64,000 nt of DNA, from NCBI GenBank assembly GCA_900472175.1, contig UCHD01000017.1, forward strand, positions 1 through 64,000, in the 5' to 3' direction. The notes below the pieces were generated by a model. That model was not told the origin of the DNA. It made no database searches and saw only the letters and a list, made by a program, of their open reading frames with translations. The translations under genes were made by a program, and so were the position numbers. Origin of the DNA: Hyphomicrobiales bacterium. GTDB lineage: Bacteria; Pseudomonadota; Alphaproteobacteria; Rhizobiales; Rhizobiaceae. Of this stretch, positions 55,943-64,000 are shown piece by piece; within the stretch, counting starts at the first letter, position 1; each line of letters begins with the position of its first letter.

Positions 55943-57040
55943 TTATCGCGACAAACGCGACATCAATTGAGCAGTATAGTCCACCATCGGCACGATGCGC
56001 GAATAATTCAGCCGGGTTGGGCCGATGACGCCGACGGCGCCGACGATCTTGTCGTCGCTATCCTTGTAGGGGGCGACGATCAGCGACGAACCGGACAGCG
56101 AGAACAGCTTGTTTTCCGACCCGATGAAGATCCGCACCCCCGGCCCGCTTTCGGCCAGGTTGAGGATTTCGATCAGGCTGTCCTTCTTTTCCAGATCGTC
56201 AAACAGCATGCGCAGCCGGTCGACATCCTCGGCACCAGCGAGGCCTTCCAGAAGATTGGCACGGCCGCGCACGATCAGTTGCGTCGGCTTGTCGTCGGCC
56301 TCGCTGCCCGACCAGATGGCAAGGCCACGCTCGACCAGATCCTGGCTCAACGTATCCAGTTCGCGCCGGACGGTTTCCTTGACCTTTTCAAGCTGGCCGC
56401 GCACTTCGGGCAAAGTCTGTCCGGCCAGATGGGCGTTGAGGAAATTGGCGGCTTCCGTCAGTTGCGAGCTGGTGACGCCGGCCGGAAGCTCGATGATGCG
56501 GTTTTCCACCTGGTCGTGTTCACCGACAAGCACGGCGAGCGCCTTGGTCGGCGCCAGCCGCACGAATTCGACATGCCGCAGCACCGGGTCGTTCTTGGCG
56601 GTGATCACCAGCCCAGCCCCGCGCGACATGCCCGACAGCATCTGGCTCGCTTCGGTGAGCAAGGTTTCTACGGGTTGGTCCCGGTCGGCACGGCGCACGT
56701 GCCGGTCGATCGAGGCGCGGTCTTCCGGCGAGAGATCCCCCACCTGCATGAAGGCATCGACGAAGAAGCGCAGACCGTTCTGTGTCGGCAGCCGCCCGGC
56801 GCTGATATGCGGAGAATAGATCAGGCCGAGGTCTTCGAGGTCGCTCATCACATTGCGAACGGAGGCCGGCGACAGCGACATCGGCAGGATTCGCGACAGG
56901 CTGCGCGATCCGAGCGGCTCGCCGCTTTCCAGATAGCTTTCCACGATGCGGCGGAAGATTTCGCCCGACCGCTCATCAAGCGCCGAAAGCCTTTCCCGCA
57001 TTGCAGATTTATCCAGCACCATTCGAACGCAAAAACCCAT
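55943..57040 (-). CDS. hrcA: Heat-inducible transcription repressor HrcA
   Basis: HrcA represses groESL and related genes by binding CIRCE elements and is itself activated by GroEL. The 365-aa protein has an N-terminal winged helix (about 18-95; [44 protein letters not shown]) and a C-terminal GAF-like region (to about 355) with [23 protein letters not shown]. No CIRCE palindrome was found upstream or elsewhere in the window, so its targets lie outside. It is divergent from rph with a 170-base gap and followed by grpE. Confidence 0.95.
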   Translation of the reverse strand: MGFCVRMVLDKSAMRERLSALDERSGEIFRRIVESYLESGEPLGSRSLSRILPMSLSPASVRNVMSDLEDLGLIYSPHISAGRLPTQNGLRFFVDAFMQVGDLSPEDRASIDRHVRRADRDQPVETLLTEASQMLSGMSRGAGLVITAKNDPVLRHVEFVRLAPTKALAVLVGEHDQVENRIIELPAGVTSSQLTEAANFLNAHLAGQTLPEVRGQLEKVKETVRRELDTLSQDLVERGLAIWSGSEADDKPTQLIVRGRANLLEGLAGAEDVDRLRMLFDDLEKKDSLIEILNLAESGPGVRIFIGSENKLFSLSGSSLIVAPYKDSDDKIVGAVGVIGPTRLNYSRIVPMVDYTAQLMSRLSR

Positions 57041-57210
57041 GTTGTTGAAGTCAATTGAAATATAGTGATCCCGGGCCGGATAGCAAAAGGGAAATTGACT
57101 GGAAAGCCCGCCGTACAGCGCCTTTTGGCCTCAGCCACTCTTTTGGCGCAAATGATTTCCCTTCCTTCCAACATAGGTTAGAAGGCTCACAAACATCACA
57201 GGAGTTCATG

Positions 57211-57930
57211 ATGCGGCCTTCCGGCAGAAAAACCGACCAGATGCGCAAGGTTTCCTTCGAGCGCAATGTTTCCAAACATGCAGAAGGATCCTGCCTGGTA
57301 AAGTTCGGCGACACGCATGTGCTGGTCACGGCGAGCCTGGAAGAAAAGACGCCGCCGTGGCTGCGCAACAGCGGCAAGGGCTGGGTCACGGCGGAATACG
57401 GCATGCTGCCACGCGCCACCGGCGAGCGGATGAAGCGCGAGGCGGCGTCTGGCAAGCAGAGCGGCCGCACCCAGGAGATCCAGCGGCTGATCGGCCGTTC
57501 GCTGCGCGCCGTGGTTGACCTGCAGGCACTGGGCGAGCGCCAGATCTCGATCGACTGCGACGTCATCCAGGCCGATGGCGGCACCCGCACCGCCTCGATC
57601 ACCGGCGCCTGGATTGCGCTCCGCGATTGCCTCGCCTGGATGGAAGCCCGCAACATGATCAAGGTGGAAAAGGTCCTGAAGGACCATATCGCAGCGATCT
57701 CCTGCGGTATCTTCGCCAACCAGCCGGTCATCGATCTCGACTATCTGGAAGACTCGGCGGCTGAAACCGACGCCAATTTCGTCATCACCGGCTCCGGCGG
57801 CATCGTCGAGATCCAGGGCACGGCGGAAGGCAAGCCGTTCTCGGAAGAGGAATTCGGTACATTGCTAGGCCTTGCCAAGAACGGCATTGCCGAACTGGTC
57901 GGCCTGCAGAAGCAGGCGATCGGGGGCTGA
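57211..57930 (+). CDS. rph: Ribonuclease PH
   Basis: RNase PH is a phosphate-dependent 3'-5' exonuclease that trims tRNA precursors. The 239-aa protein has [40 protein letters not shown], the [38 protein letters not shown] core and the DLDYLEDS acidic site. Two ATGs are adjacent (57208 and 57211); GGAG is best spaced for the second, which also gives the family's start. It is divergent from hrcA and 3 bases ahead of the VOC gene. Confidence 0.95.
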   Translation: MRPSGRKTDQMRKVSFERNVSKHAEGSCLVKFGDTHVLVTASLEEKTPPWLRNSGKGWVTAEYGMLPRATGERMKREAASGKQSGRTQEIQRLIGRSLRAVVDLQALGERQISIDCDVIQADGGTRTASITGAWIALRDCLAWMEARNMIKVEKVLKDHIAAISCGIFANQPVIDLDYLEDSAAETDANFVITGSGGIVEIQGTAEGKPFSEEEFGTLLGLAKNGIAELVGLQKQAIGG

Positions 57931-57933
57931 GCC

Positions 57934-58350
57934 ATGACCGCGCCGTTTGAAGGCATTCTGGAGACGGCGCTCTATGTGGACGATCTCGACAAGGCGGAGG
58001 CGTTTTACGGCTCCGTTCTCGGTCTTGAGAAAATCAGCCGCGCAGGAAACCGGCATATCTTCTTTCGCTGCGGCCCCGGCGTTTTGCTGATCTTCAATCC
58101 GGCCGAGACGATCAAGCCCCCGCCGGCAGACGGCCTGCAAGTTCCGCCGCACGGGGCACATGGAAACGGGCATATGTGCTTGCGGGTCGCGAAAGGCCAG
58201 CTCGCGGCCTGGGAAGACAAACTGAAGGCTGCGGGCGTCGCGATCGAGAACGATGTGCATTGGCCATCCGGCTCCCGATCCTTCTACTTCCGCGATCCGG
58301 CTGGAAACAGCCTGGAATGCGCCGAAGCCAGTCTCTGGGCTATCGACTGA
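57934..58350 (+). CDS. VOC-family (glyoxalase/bleomycin-resistance fold) protein
   Basis: The 138-aa protein has two beta-alpha-beta-beta-beta repeats of the vicinal oxygen chelate fold: [23 protein letters not shown] at the start and [24 protein letters not shown] near the end. Metal-ligand candidates are a His in GHMCLRV and Glu in LECAE. Substrate is unknown; annotations of glyoxalase or fosfomycin resistance would be over-precise. It is squeezed between rph and rdgB and probably shares their transcript. Confidence 0.85.
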   Translation: MTAPFEGILETALYVDDLDKAEAFYGSVLGLEKISRAGNRHIFFRCGPGVLLIFNPAETIKPPPADGLQVPPHGAHGNGHMCLRVAKGQLAAWEDKLKAAGVAIENDVHWPSGSRSFYFRDPAGNSLECAEASLWAID

Positions 58351-58390
58351 AACGAATGGGCGGAATGTCCGCCGGATGAGAAAGACGCAG

Positions 58391-59035
58391 ATGCGCAAGC
58401 TTGAAGACAAGACCCTGATCGTTGCCAGCCACAATGCCGGCAAGATCCGTGAAATCCGCGACCTGATCGGCCCGATGGGCTTTGAGGCCAAGTCGGCGGC
58501 CGATCTGAATTTCATCGAGCCGGACGAGACCGGCACGACCTTCGAGGAAAACGCCACGATCAAGGCGCTGGCCTCGGCAAAAGCCTCCGGCATGCCGGCG
58601 CTCTCGGACGATTCCGGCCTTGTCGTCGATGCGCTGAACGGCGATCCCGGCGTCTACACCGCCAATTGGGCCGAAACCGCTGACGGCACGCGCGATTTCG
58701 CCATGGCGATGCACAAGGTCGAAACTGCCATCCAGGAAGCCGACGCTTCCGCCTTCGACAAGCGCACCGGCCGCTTCGTCTCGGTGCTTTGCCTTGCCTG
58801 GCCGGATGGCCATGTGGAACTGTTCCGCGGCGAAGTGGAAGGCCACATCGTCTGGCCACCGCGCGGCACACAGGGATTTGGCTATGACCCGGTCTTTCAA
58901 CCGCTCGGCTACGACACCACATTCGGCGAAATGAGCGCCGAGGAAAAGCATGGCTGGAAGCCGGGCGATGCCGAGGCGCTGTCGCACCGGGCGCGGGCGT
59001 TCAAGCTTTTTGCCGAGACGTGCCTGAGTGCTTAA
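58391..59035 (+). CDS. rdgB: Non-canonical purine NTP pyrophosphatase RdgB
   Basis: RdgB hydrolyses dITP, ITP and XTP to monophosphates, keeping deaminated purines out of nucleic acids. The 214-aa protein has the Ham1 motifs: [55 protein letters not shown] and [18 protein letters not shown]. The ATG at 58391 is preferred (GAGAAAG upstream) over those at 58376 and further back. The order rph-VOC-rdgB-hemW matches many rhizobia. Confidence 0.95.
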   Translation: MRKLEDKTLIVASHNAGKIREIRDLIGPMGFEAKSAADLNFIEPDETGTTFEENATIKALASAKASGMPALSDDSGLVVDALNGDPGVYTANWAETADGTRDFAMAMHKVETAIQEADASAFDKRTGRFVSVLCLAWPDGHVELFRGEVEGHIVWPPRGTQGFGYDPVFQPLGYDTTFGEMSAEEKHGWKPGDAEALSHRARAFKLFAETCLSA

Positions 59036-59077
59036 GAGAGCCAGGTTGACTGGTTGCTCCGAATTCGAGGCGATTTA

Positions 59078-59207
59078 CCCCCCCTCTGTCACTCCGTGAC
59101 ATCTCCCCCACAAGGGGGGAGATCATTCTTTTTCCAAAAGGCCTAAAAGCCTGCGGCTAATCTCCCCCCTTGTGGGGGAGATGTCGGCGTCGCCGAGAGA
59201 GGCGGGG
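59078..59207. repeat. Inverted pair of RIME-like elements between rdgB and hemW
   Basis: Copy A (59078-59125) and copy B (59158-59207) are near-identical in inverted orientation. Each carries the core ATCTCCCCC-ACAAG-GGGGGAGAT type palindrome and a flanking TCTGTCACTC or TCTCTCGGCG arm. Between them is a 32-base spacer with a GGCCTAAAAGCC mini-stem. Together they could fold into one long hairpin. The rest of the 317-base gap (59036-59352) holds no gene I can see. Confidence 0.75.
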
Positions 59208-59352
59208 CAACCCGGCTCCGATTTCAGACATAGAGATAAAAGACCAAACCGTATAAGAGACGGGATAGCGTTTAGCGTTTCCGGTCTCTAAATATGCGGA
59301 CAACTCGACCTTAACGACGTCGCGCACCAGCGCCTGAAAGACCCAAAACAGA

Positions 59353-60528
59353 ATGGCCACTTTTTCTTCTATCGGCGACAACAAGGAGCCCGGTTTCGGG
59401 GTCTATGTGCATTGGCCCTTCTGTGCCGCAAAATGTCCCTATTGCGATTTCAACAGCCATGTCCGGCATCAGCCAGTCGACCAGCCGCGCTTTGTCAGCG
59501 CATTTCTGACCGAAATGGCCGCGATGCGGCATATGTCCGGGCCGCGCACCGTCACCAGCATCTTCATGGGTGGCGGCACGCCATCGCTGATGAACCCATC
59601 AACGGTCGAGGCCATTCTCGATGGTATCGCCAATCTCTGGCATGTGCCCGACGGCATCGAAATCACCATGGAGGCCAATCCCTCCAGCGTCGAAGCCACT
59701 CGTTTTCGCGGCTATCGCGCCGCCGGGGTCAACCGCGTTTCGCTCGGTGTCCAGGCGCTCAACGACCGGGACCTCAAATTTCTCGGGCGCCTGCACAATG
59801 TCGAGGATGCGTTGAAGGCCATCGGCCTGGCGCGCGATATCTTTCCGCGCATGTCGTTCGACCTGATCTATGCCCGCCCGAACCAGACCGTCGAAGCCTG
59901 GGAACAGGAATTGAAGCAGGCCGTTTCCTATGCCGTCGATCACCTGTCGCTCTATCAGTTGACGATCGAGGAAGGCACGCCCTTCTACGGACTACACAAG
60001 GCCGGCAAGCTGATCGTCCCGGATGGTGAGCATTCCGCCGTGCTTTACGAAGCGACGCAGGAGATCACCGAAGGTTTCGGCATGCCGGCCTATGAGGTAT
60101 CCAACCATGCCGCTCCCGGGGCAGAAAGCCGTCATAATCTTACCTACTGGCGCTATGGCGACTATGCCGGTATCGGCCCAGGCGCCCATGGGCGTCTGAC
60201 GCGCGGCCGCAACAAGATCGCCACCGCGACCGAACGCAAGCCGGAAGACTGGCTGCAGCTGGTCGAGGAGCATGGCCATGGCATGATCGATCAGGAAGTG
60301 CTGGGTTATGAAGAACAGGCCGACGAGTTGCTGCTGATGGGCCTGCGACTGAAGGAAGGCATCGATCTCGTGCGTTGGCAGGACCTGTCCGGCCGCGAGC
60401 CCGATCCCGACCGCGAACAATTCCTGATCGAACACGGCTTCATCGAACGCTTGGGCAATTCCCGCCTGCGCTGCACACCGGCCGGCATGCTGATCCTCGA
60501 CGCCGTGGTTGCCGACCTCGCCTGTTGA
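59353..60528 (+). CDS. hemW: Heme chaperone HemW (radical-SAM, HemN-like)
   Basis: HemW binds heme and delivers it to respiratory proteins; it is related to but not the same as coproporphyrinogen dehydrogenase HemN. The 391-aa protein has the radical-SAM CxxxCxxC (CAAKCPYC at about 25-32) with the HemW pattern CPYCDFNSH, IFMGGGTPSLMNP and the C-terminal HemN_C domain. It lacks HemN's longer N-terminus, and the cysteine set is of the HemW type. No good ribosome site is visible before the ATG. Converges on the MarR gene, 3 bases apart. Confidence 0.92.
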   Translation: MATFSSIGDNKEPGFGVYVHWPFCAAKCPYCDFNSHVRHQPVDQPRFVSAFLTEMAAMRHMSGPRTVTSIFMGGGTPSLMNPSTVEAILDGIANLWHVPDGIEITMEANPSSVEATRFRGYRAAGVNRVSLGVQALNDRDLKFLGRLHNVEDALKAIGLARDIFPRMSFDLIYARPNQTVEAWEQELKQAVSYAVDHLSLYQLTIEEGTPFYGLHKAGKLIVPDGEHSAVLYEATQEITEGFGMPAYEVSNHAAPGAESRHNLTYWRYGDYAGIGPGAHGRLTRGRNKIATATERKPEDWLQLVEEHGHGMIDQEVLGYEEQADELLLMGLRLKEGIDLVRWQDLSGREPDPDREQFLIEHGFIERLGNSRLRCTPAGMLILDAVVADLAC

Positions 60529-60531
60529 GTT

Positions 60532-61020
60532 TTACTCGAAAGCAGCCAGATATTTTTTGGCAATCGCATCCAGCGCCGTCCTCTCGTCAGGCTCCAGCAG
60601 CGCCGTCAACCGGTGCTGGTTGGCGACGTGGGCGGTAACAGCGCGTTCGACCAGTTCGAGCCCCGGCTGTGTCAGGGTGATCAGCACGCTGCGGCGATCC
60701 TCCGGGTTGGTCAGCCGCTCGACCAAACCTGCCTTTTCCAGCTGGTCGATCCGGTTGGTCATCGTACCGGACGTGATCATCATGGTGGCCAAAAGGTCAC
60801 CCGGCGACAGCTGATACGGCTTGCCGGACCGGCGCAGGGCCGCTAGCACATCAAAACTCGCCGACGACAGTCCAAGCTCCGAAAAGGTCTTCTCGACCTC
60901 GCGGCCAAGATAGGTGGATAGCCGCGCCAGCCTGCCGAGCAGGCCCATCGGCTCGACATCGAGGTCCGGGCGCTCCCTGCGCCACTGGCTGAGAATTCTA
61001 TCGACGTGATCTTCGTTCAT
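60532..61020 (-). CDS. MarR-family transcriptional regulator
   Basis: The 162-aa winged-helix protein is a MarR-type repressor. The DNA-binding part (about 50-120) contains LSSASFDVLAALRRSGKPYQLSPGDLL, then MMITSGTMTNRIDQLEKAGLVER and the wing NPEDRRSVLITLTQ. I prefer the ATG at 61020 (MNEDHVDRILSQWRRERPD, the usual start of this subgroup) to 61044, which lies inside the operator palindrome. It is divergent from an EamA transporter with two similar palindromes between, so it most likely represses itself and the exporter until a ligand binds. Confidence 0.9.
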   Translation of the reverse strand: MNEDHVDRILSQWRRERPDLDVEPMGLLGRLARLSTYLGREVEKTFSELGLSSASFDVLAALRRSGKPYQLSPGDLLATMMITSGTMTNRIDQLEKAGLVERLTNPEDRRSVLITLTQPGLELVERAVTAHVANQHRLTALLEPDERTALDAIAKKYLAAFE

Positions 61021-61042
61021 GACGATTTGATACGCAGAATTC

Positions 61043-61058
61043 ATCTTGACGTCAAGAT
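61043..61058. promoter_or_regulatory. MarR operator 1
   Basis: Perfect 16-bp palindrome ATCTTGACGTCAAGAT, 22 bases upstream of the preferred marR start. It shares its half-site with operator 2, and no base of the palindrome deviates from symmetry. Confidence 0.7.
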
Positions 61059-61078
61059 AATCGATGCTATTCTCAATT

Positions 61079-61096
61079 TATCTTGAAATCGAGATA
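61079..61096. promoter_or_regulatory. MarR operator 2
   Basis: An 18-bp palindrome (TATCTTGA, AA, TCGAGATA) with one mismatch, carrying the same ATCTTGA half-site as operator 1, lies six bases before the EamA start codon, where bound repressor would block initiation. Confidence 0.65.
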
Positions 61097-61102
61097 CTTT
61101 AA

Positions 61103-62005
61103 ATGAAGATAAAATCCTCCTCCCTCGCTGACATCGCCTTGACGGCGATTGCGCCCGCCATTTGGGGCAGCACCTATGTGGTCACCACCGAATTCCTGCC
61201 GCATGGCTATCCTCTGACGGTCGCCATGCTGCGCGCGCTTCCCGCTGGCCTGATCCTGCTTCTCATCGTCCGGCAATTGCCGCAGGGCATCTGGTGGGCG
61301 CGCAGCTTCATCCTCGGCGCTCTCAATTTCTCGTTTTTCTGGGCCATGCTGTTCATCTCGGCCTACCGCCTGCCCGGCGGGGTCGCGGCAACCGTCGGCG
61401 CCATCCAGCCGCTGATCGTCGTCATGCTGGCGCGGATGCTGATCGGAACGTCGGTAAAGACGATGGCGATTGCCGCCGGGATCGTCGGCATGGCCGGTGT
61501 TGGCCTGCTGGTACTCACGCCCGGCGCAACTCTCGACCCGATCGGCATCATCGCCGGACTGGCTGGCGCGGTTTCCATGGCATTTGGTACGGTGCTGACA
61601 CGGCATTGGGCGCCACCGGTACCCAGCCTTACCTTTACCGCGTGGCAGTTGACCGCCGGAGGCCTGTTGCTGGTGCCAGTCGCCCTGTTGGCCGAGCCGG
61701 CCCTGCCAGTGCCGACCATGACCAATGTGCTCGGCATGGCGTGGCTGGGGCTGATCGGAGCGGCCTTCACCTATCTCCTGTGGTTTCGCGGCCTGTCCAA
61801 GCTCGAACCCGCAGCCGTCGCCTCGCTCGGTTTCCTCAGCCCGCTGGTGGCAACGCTGCTTGGCTGGAGTGTGCTTGGCCAGAACCTGACGCCGCTGCAG
61901 ATTGTTGGCATGGCCGTAGTGCTGGTCAGCGTGTGGCTTGGACAACGGGCGCAGATGGCGCCGCGTCCTCAAGCACCGCTCGCAGCCAAAACGGTCAGCC
62001 CTTAG
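61103..62005 (+). CDS. EamA/DMT-family transporter
   Basis: The 300-aa protein has two EamA repeats totalling about ten membrane helices (first repeat about 8-137, second 150-285). The region begins SLADIALTAIAPAIWGSTYVVTTEFLP and includes GGVAATVGAIQPLIVVMLARML and LSPLVATLLGWSVLGQ. Such proteins export amino acids, metabolites or small toxic compounds. Regulation by the divergent MarR gene suggests a detoxifying or solute exporter. Its end overlaps the convergent proC-like gene by 11 bases. Confidence 0.92.
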   Translation: MKIKSSSLADIALTAIAPAIWGSTYVVTTEFLPHGYPLTVAMLRALPAGLILLLIVRQLPQGIWWARSFILGALNFSFFWAMLFISAYRLPGGVAATVGAIQPLIVVMLARMLIGTSVKTMAIAAGIVGMAGVGLLVLTPGATLDPIGIIAGLAGAVSMAFGTVLTRHWAPPVPSLTFTAWQLTAGGLLLVPVALLAEPALPVPTMTNVLGMAWLGLIGAAFTYLLWFRGLSKLEPAAVASLGFLSPLVATLLGWSVLGQNLTPLQIVGMAVVLVSVWLGQRAQMAPRPQAPLAAKTVSP

Positions 62006-62783
62006 CCGCCTTCTCCGTCGCCGCGGCCAACCCCTTGGAGATTGGCCCGGCGATATCTGCCGACAACATCGCCGTCAGCCCGGCGGCGGTGGTTCCGCCA
62101 TAGTTCGTAAAGACCCGAACTGTATCGGCCGGTGTTTCCGAAGCCCCGGCCAGCCATGTCCCGGCACCCAGAAAAAGCTGGCGGACAGCGATGTCGGCCA
62201 CATCGGGTGCCACCCCGTTTTTAATCGCATCCCGGATCATCACATCGGCAAAAGCGGCAATGAAGGCCGGACCGGAACCGGTCAGCGCGGTGAAATAATC
62301 CAGCTCGCCTTCCGTGGACACCCTCGCCGCCCTTCCGGAGCAGGCAAAGAAGCCGTCGGCGAAATCAGCGTCCGCTGCCGTGACGCCGGGGGTTGAAAAC
62401 CAAGGCGTGAAGGAGAGGCCCTGCTCGGCGCAGGCGTTCGGCATGGCGCGGATGATGCGCTCACTTTTGAACTGCGCACCGAGCACCGCCGCGGGCAAAC
62501 GCGCCATGACCGAGATGATCAGCTTGCCGGACAGATCAAGATCGAGCGCTCCGGCATCTTCCGGCCGCACCGAAAGAATGACGATATCAGACCGGGCCGC
62601 CAGCTCAGCATTATCGGTGGTAAACCGAACATCCGGCCAGGCTTCGAACCCTGCCCTATTGCCGCTGCGCGACGACAGAACCAGATCGGCGGCAGCGACG
62701 AACCCTTTGGCCAGCGCGGGGCGAAGCAAAGCCCCGCCCAGCCAGCCGGTCCCGCCGATGACGCCGAGCGTGGTCAAGCCCAT
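61995..62783 (-). CDS. Pyrroline-5-carboxylate reductase family protein (ProC-like)
   Basis: The 262-aa protein has an N-terminal Rossmann domain (LGVIGGTGWLGGALLRPAL; IVILSVRPED; IRAMPNACAEQGLSFTPW) and the C-terminal P5CR dimerisation domain (FTALTGSGPAFIAAFADVMIRDAIKNGVAP). The final step of proline synthesis is the natural guess. However, the Rossmann loop reads GGTGWLG rather than the usual GxGxMG, and many rhizobia keep several P5CR paralogs, so a paralog with another substrate is possible. Its start overlaps the M29 aminopeptidase stop by 10 bases; its end overlaps the EamA gene. Confidence 0.75.
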   Translation of the reverse strand: MGLTTLGVIGGTGWLGGALLRPALAKGFVAAADLVLSSRSGNRAGFEAWPDVRFTTDNAELAARSDIVILSVRPEDAGALDLDLSGKLIISVMARLPAAVLGAQFKSERIIRAMPNACAEQGLSFTPWFSTPGVTAADADFADGFFACSGRAARVSTEGELDYFTALTGSGPAFIAAFADVMIRDAIKNGVAPDVADIAVRQLFLGAGTWLAGASETPADTVRVFTNYGGTTAAGLTAMLSADIAGPISKGLAAATEKAAKG

Positions 62784-64000
62784 TCGCCCTTGCGCATGAC
62801 CGGAACCTTGGCCCCGTCAGCGCGAACGCCGTCGATATCGACCTCACCGGAGCCGATCATCCAGTCGATATGAATCAAGCTGGAATTGCCGCCCTGTGCG
62901 GCGATCTGTTCCTGGCTGAGCGAAGCACCGTCGAGGAAGCATTTCGAATAGCACTGACCGAGCGCGATGTGGCAGGAGGCATTTTCATCGAACAGCGTGT
63001 TATAAAACAGGACGCCGCTGGCCGAGATCGGCGAGGAATGCGGCACCAGCGCCACTTCGCCCAGACGGCGGGCGCCTTCATCCGTATCCAGCACCTTGTT
63101 CAGTACCTCCTCGCCCTTCGACGCCTTGGCCTCGACGATCCGGCCGCCTTCGAAGCGAACCTGAATATTGTCGATCAGCGTGCCCTGATGCGACAGCGGC
63201 TTGGTGCTCGACACATGGCCTTCGACGCGCAGCGCATGCGGCGTGGTGAAGACTTCCTCGGTCGGAATGTTCGGGTTGCAGGTAATGCCGTTCTTTGCCG
63301 TCGAGGCGCCGCCGTGCCATTCGTGACCATCGGCCAGCCCGACCGTTAGGTCCGTGCCGGGGCCGGTGAAATGCAGGGCGGAAAAACGCTCGCCGTTCAG
63401 CCATTTGGAACGCTTGGCGAGGTTGGCATTGTGCTCCGTCCAGGCGGCAATCGGATCGGCAACATCGACGCGGGAGGCGGCAAAGATCGCGTTGGCGAGC
63501 TTTTCGACGGCGACCTGTTCGATGTCATCTGGAAACATCTGCTTGGCCCAAGCGGGGTTGGGATAGGAAACGATGTTCCAGTTGATATCGAAATTGGAGA
63601 TTTTCTCCAGGGCCGGCTTGTAGGCCATCGACATCGCCTTGTTGGCGCGTGCCACCTTGGCCGGGTCCTGTGCGGCCAGCATCATCGGATTGTCACCGGA
63701 AATGGCAAGACGCGCGGTGTTGCTGCTGAAAGCCTTGGCCATGCCATCGTAAAGCCAGCCGCTGGCCTTGTCGAAACTCTCGTCGGGGGCATGGGCATAA
63801 CGTGAGAGCGTCGTTTCCTCATCGGAATAGAACGTCGTCACCAGCCCGGCACCGGCGATATAGGCATGCTTGGTAATCAGCCGCACCAGCGGCAGAGCCG
63901 CAATCGGCGCTGTGATCAGCAAATCCTGCCCGCGCTCGAGCCGCAGCCCAACCTTGATGGCGACTTCGGCGAGCTTGTCCAGTTTGACGGGATCGACGGC
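62774..64000 (-). CDS. M29-family (AmpS/AmpII-type) aminopeptidase, 5' end cut by window edge
   Basis: The gene runs off the window: the frame is open to base 64000 and the last codons read AVDPVKLDKLAEVAIKVGLR, the usual N-terminus, so only a few start codons are missing (about 409 aa seen). M29 metal ligands are visible in HIALG (DENASCHIALGQCYSK), HIDW (SLIHIDWMIGSGEVDIDGV) and upstream Glu residues (KGEEVLN). The enzyme would remove N-terminal amino acids from peptides using a cobalt- or zinc-type dinuclear centre. It feeds directly into the ProC-like gene, hinting at joint peptide/proline recycling. Confidence 0.88.
   Translation of the reverse strand, partial: AVDPVKLDKLAEVAIKVGLRLERGQDLLITAPIAALPLVRLITKHAYIAGAGLVTTFYSDEETTLSRYAHAPDESFDKASGWLYDGMAKAFSSNTARLAISGDNPMMLAAQDPAKVARANKAMSMAYKPALEKISNFDINWNIVSYPNPAWAKQMFPDDIEQVAVEKLANAIFAASRVDVADPIAAWTEHNANLAKRSKWLNGERFSALHFTGPGTDLTVGLADGHEWHGGASTAKNGITCNPNIPTEEVFTTPHALRVEGHVSSTKPLSHQGTLIDNIQVRFEGGRIVEAKASKGEEVLNKVLDTDEGARRLGEVALVPHSSPISASGVLFYNTLFDENASCHIALGQCYSKCFLDGASLSQEQIAAQGGNSSLIHIDWMIGSGEVDIDGVRADGAKVPVMRKGEWA

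Noticed and set aside
57041-57210. CIRCE element or heat-shock promoter between hrcA and rph
   Set aside because: No TTAGCACTC-N9-GAGTGCTAA-type inverted repeat and no convincing sigma-32 boxes were readable.
1-64000. CRISPR arrays, prophage, insertion sequences, tRNA or rRNA genes
   Set aside because: I looked for regular spaced repeats, transposase or integrase proteins and tRNA/rRNA-like segments and saw none; a dedicated scan could still find a short tRNA missed by eye.

Overview
The window is a GC-rich, gene-dense stretch of an alphaproteobacterial chromosome, most likely from the Rhizobiaceae (Rhizobium/Agrobacterium/Sinorhizobium relatives). The basis is protein similarity to rhizobial forms and gene order: dapE / truA-fmt-def, miaB-phoH-ybeY-corC-lnt-praR-metK-trmB, glnD-mutS divergent from tme, olsB-kinase-lspA, lptCAB-rpoN-hpf-ptsN, and hrcA-grpE beside rph-rdgB-hemW. 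I found no tRNA, rRNA, CRISPR array, prophage or insertion sequence. Nearly all of the window is core housekeeping DNA; the accessory material is small.

Layout. 1-7.2 kb: dapE and a membrane protein face truA-fmt-def, which is interrupted by a FitAB/VapBC-type toxin-antitoxin pair; then rmuC and rbsK. 7.4-12.4 kb: a chemoreceptor ending in NWEEF, a lower-GC orphan membrane protein, a candidate terminator-ended small RNA, a nucleoside hydrolase, and a small heat-shock gene (Hsp20) paired with DUF1150. The Hsp20 gene carries a candidate sigma-32 promoter and a ROSE-like RNA thermometer. 12.4-34 kb: a long minus-strand run covering tRNA modification (trmB, miaB, tsaB), SAM synthesis (metK), ribosome maturation (ybeY, phoH, rimI), envelope lipids (lnt, plsC, murJ), Fe-S assembly (nfuA with a likely Irr box), trpS, nitrogen sensing (glnD) and mismatch repair (mutS). 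34-44.8 kb: NADP malic enzyme, ornithine-lipid gene olsB with a probable Pho box, a hybrid kinase, lspA, two RNA methyltransferases, ihfB and sppA. 45-50.4 kb: LPS export (lptC-lptA-lptB), sigma-54 (rpoN), hibernation factor (hpf) and EIIA-Ntr (ptsN). 50.4-55 kb: an accessory cassette with a divergent solo LuxR regulator, an SDR dehydrogenase, an FAD sugar-lactone/alditol oxidase and a thiamine-diphosphate enzyme. 55-64 kb: the grpE/hrcA heat-shock genes, rph, rdgB, hemW, a MarR/EamA efflux pair with two operator palindromes, a ProC-like reductase and a truncated M29 aminopeptidase. Palindromic RIME-like intergenic repeats lie at about 55.1 and 59.1 kb.

How the genes work together. Several blocks are functional units: initiator-methionine formylation and deformylation (fmt, def); lipoprotein maturation (lspA, lnt); LPS transport (lptCAB); the nitrogen-PTS/sigma-54 circuit (rpoN, ptsN, glnD); and heat shock (hsp20, grpE, hrcA). 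The observations most worth testing are the toxin-antitoxin pair wedged between def and fmt, the layered heat control of hsp20, the small-RNA candidate at 10.39-10.47 kb, the Irr and Pho boxes, and the LuxR-SDR-oxidase-TPP cassette, whose substrate I cannot name.
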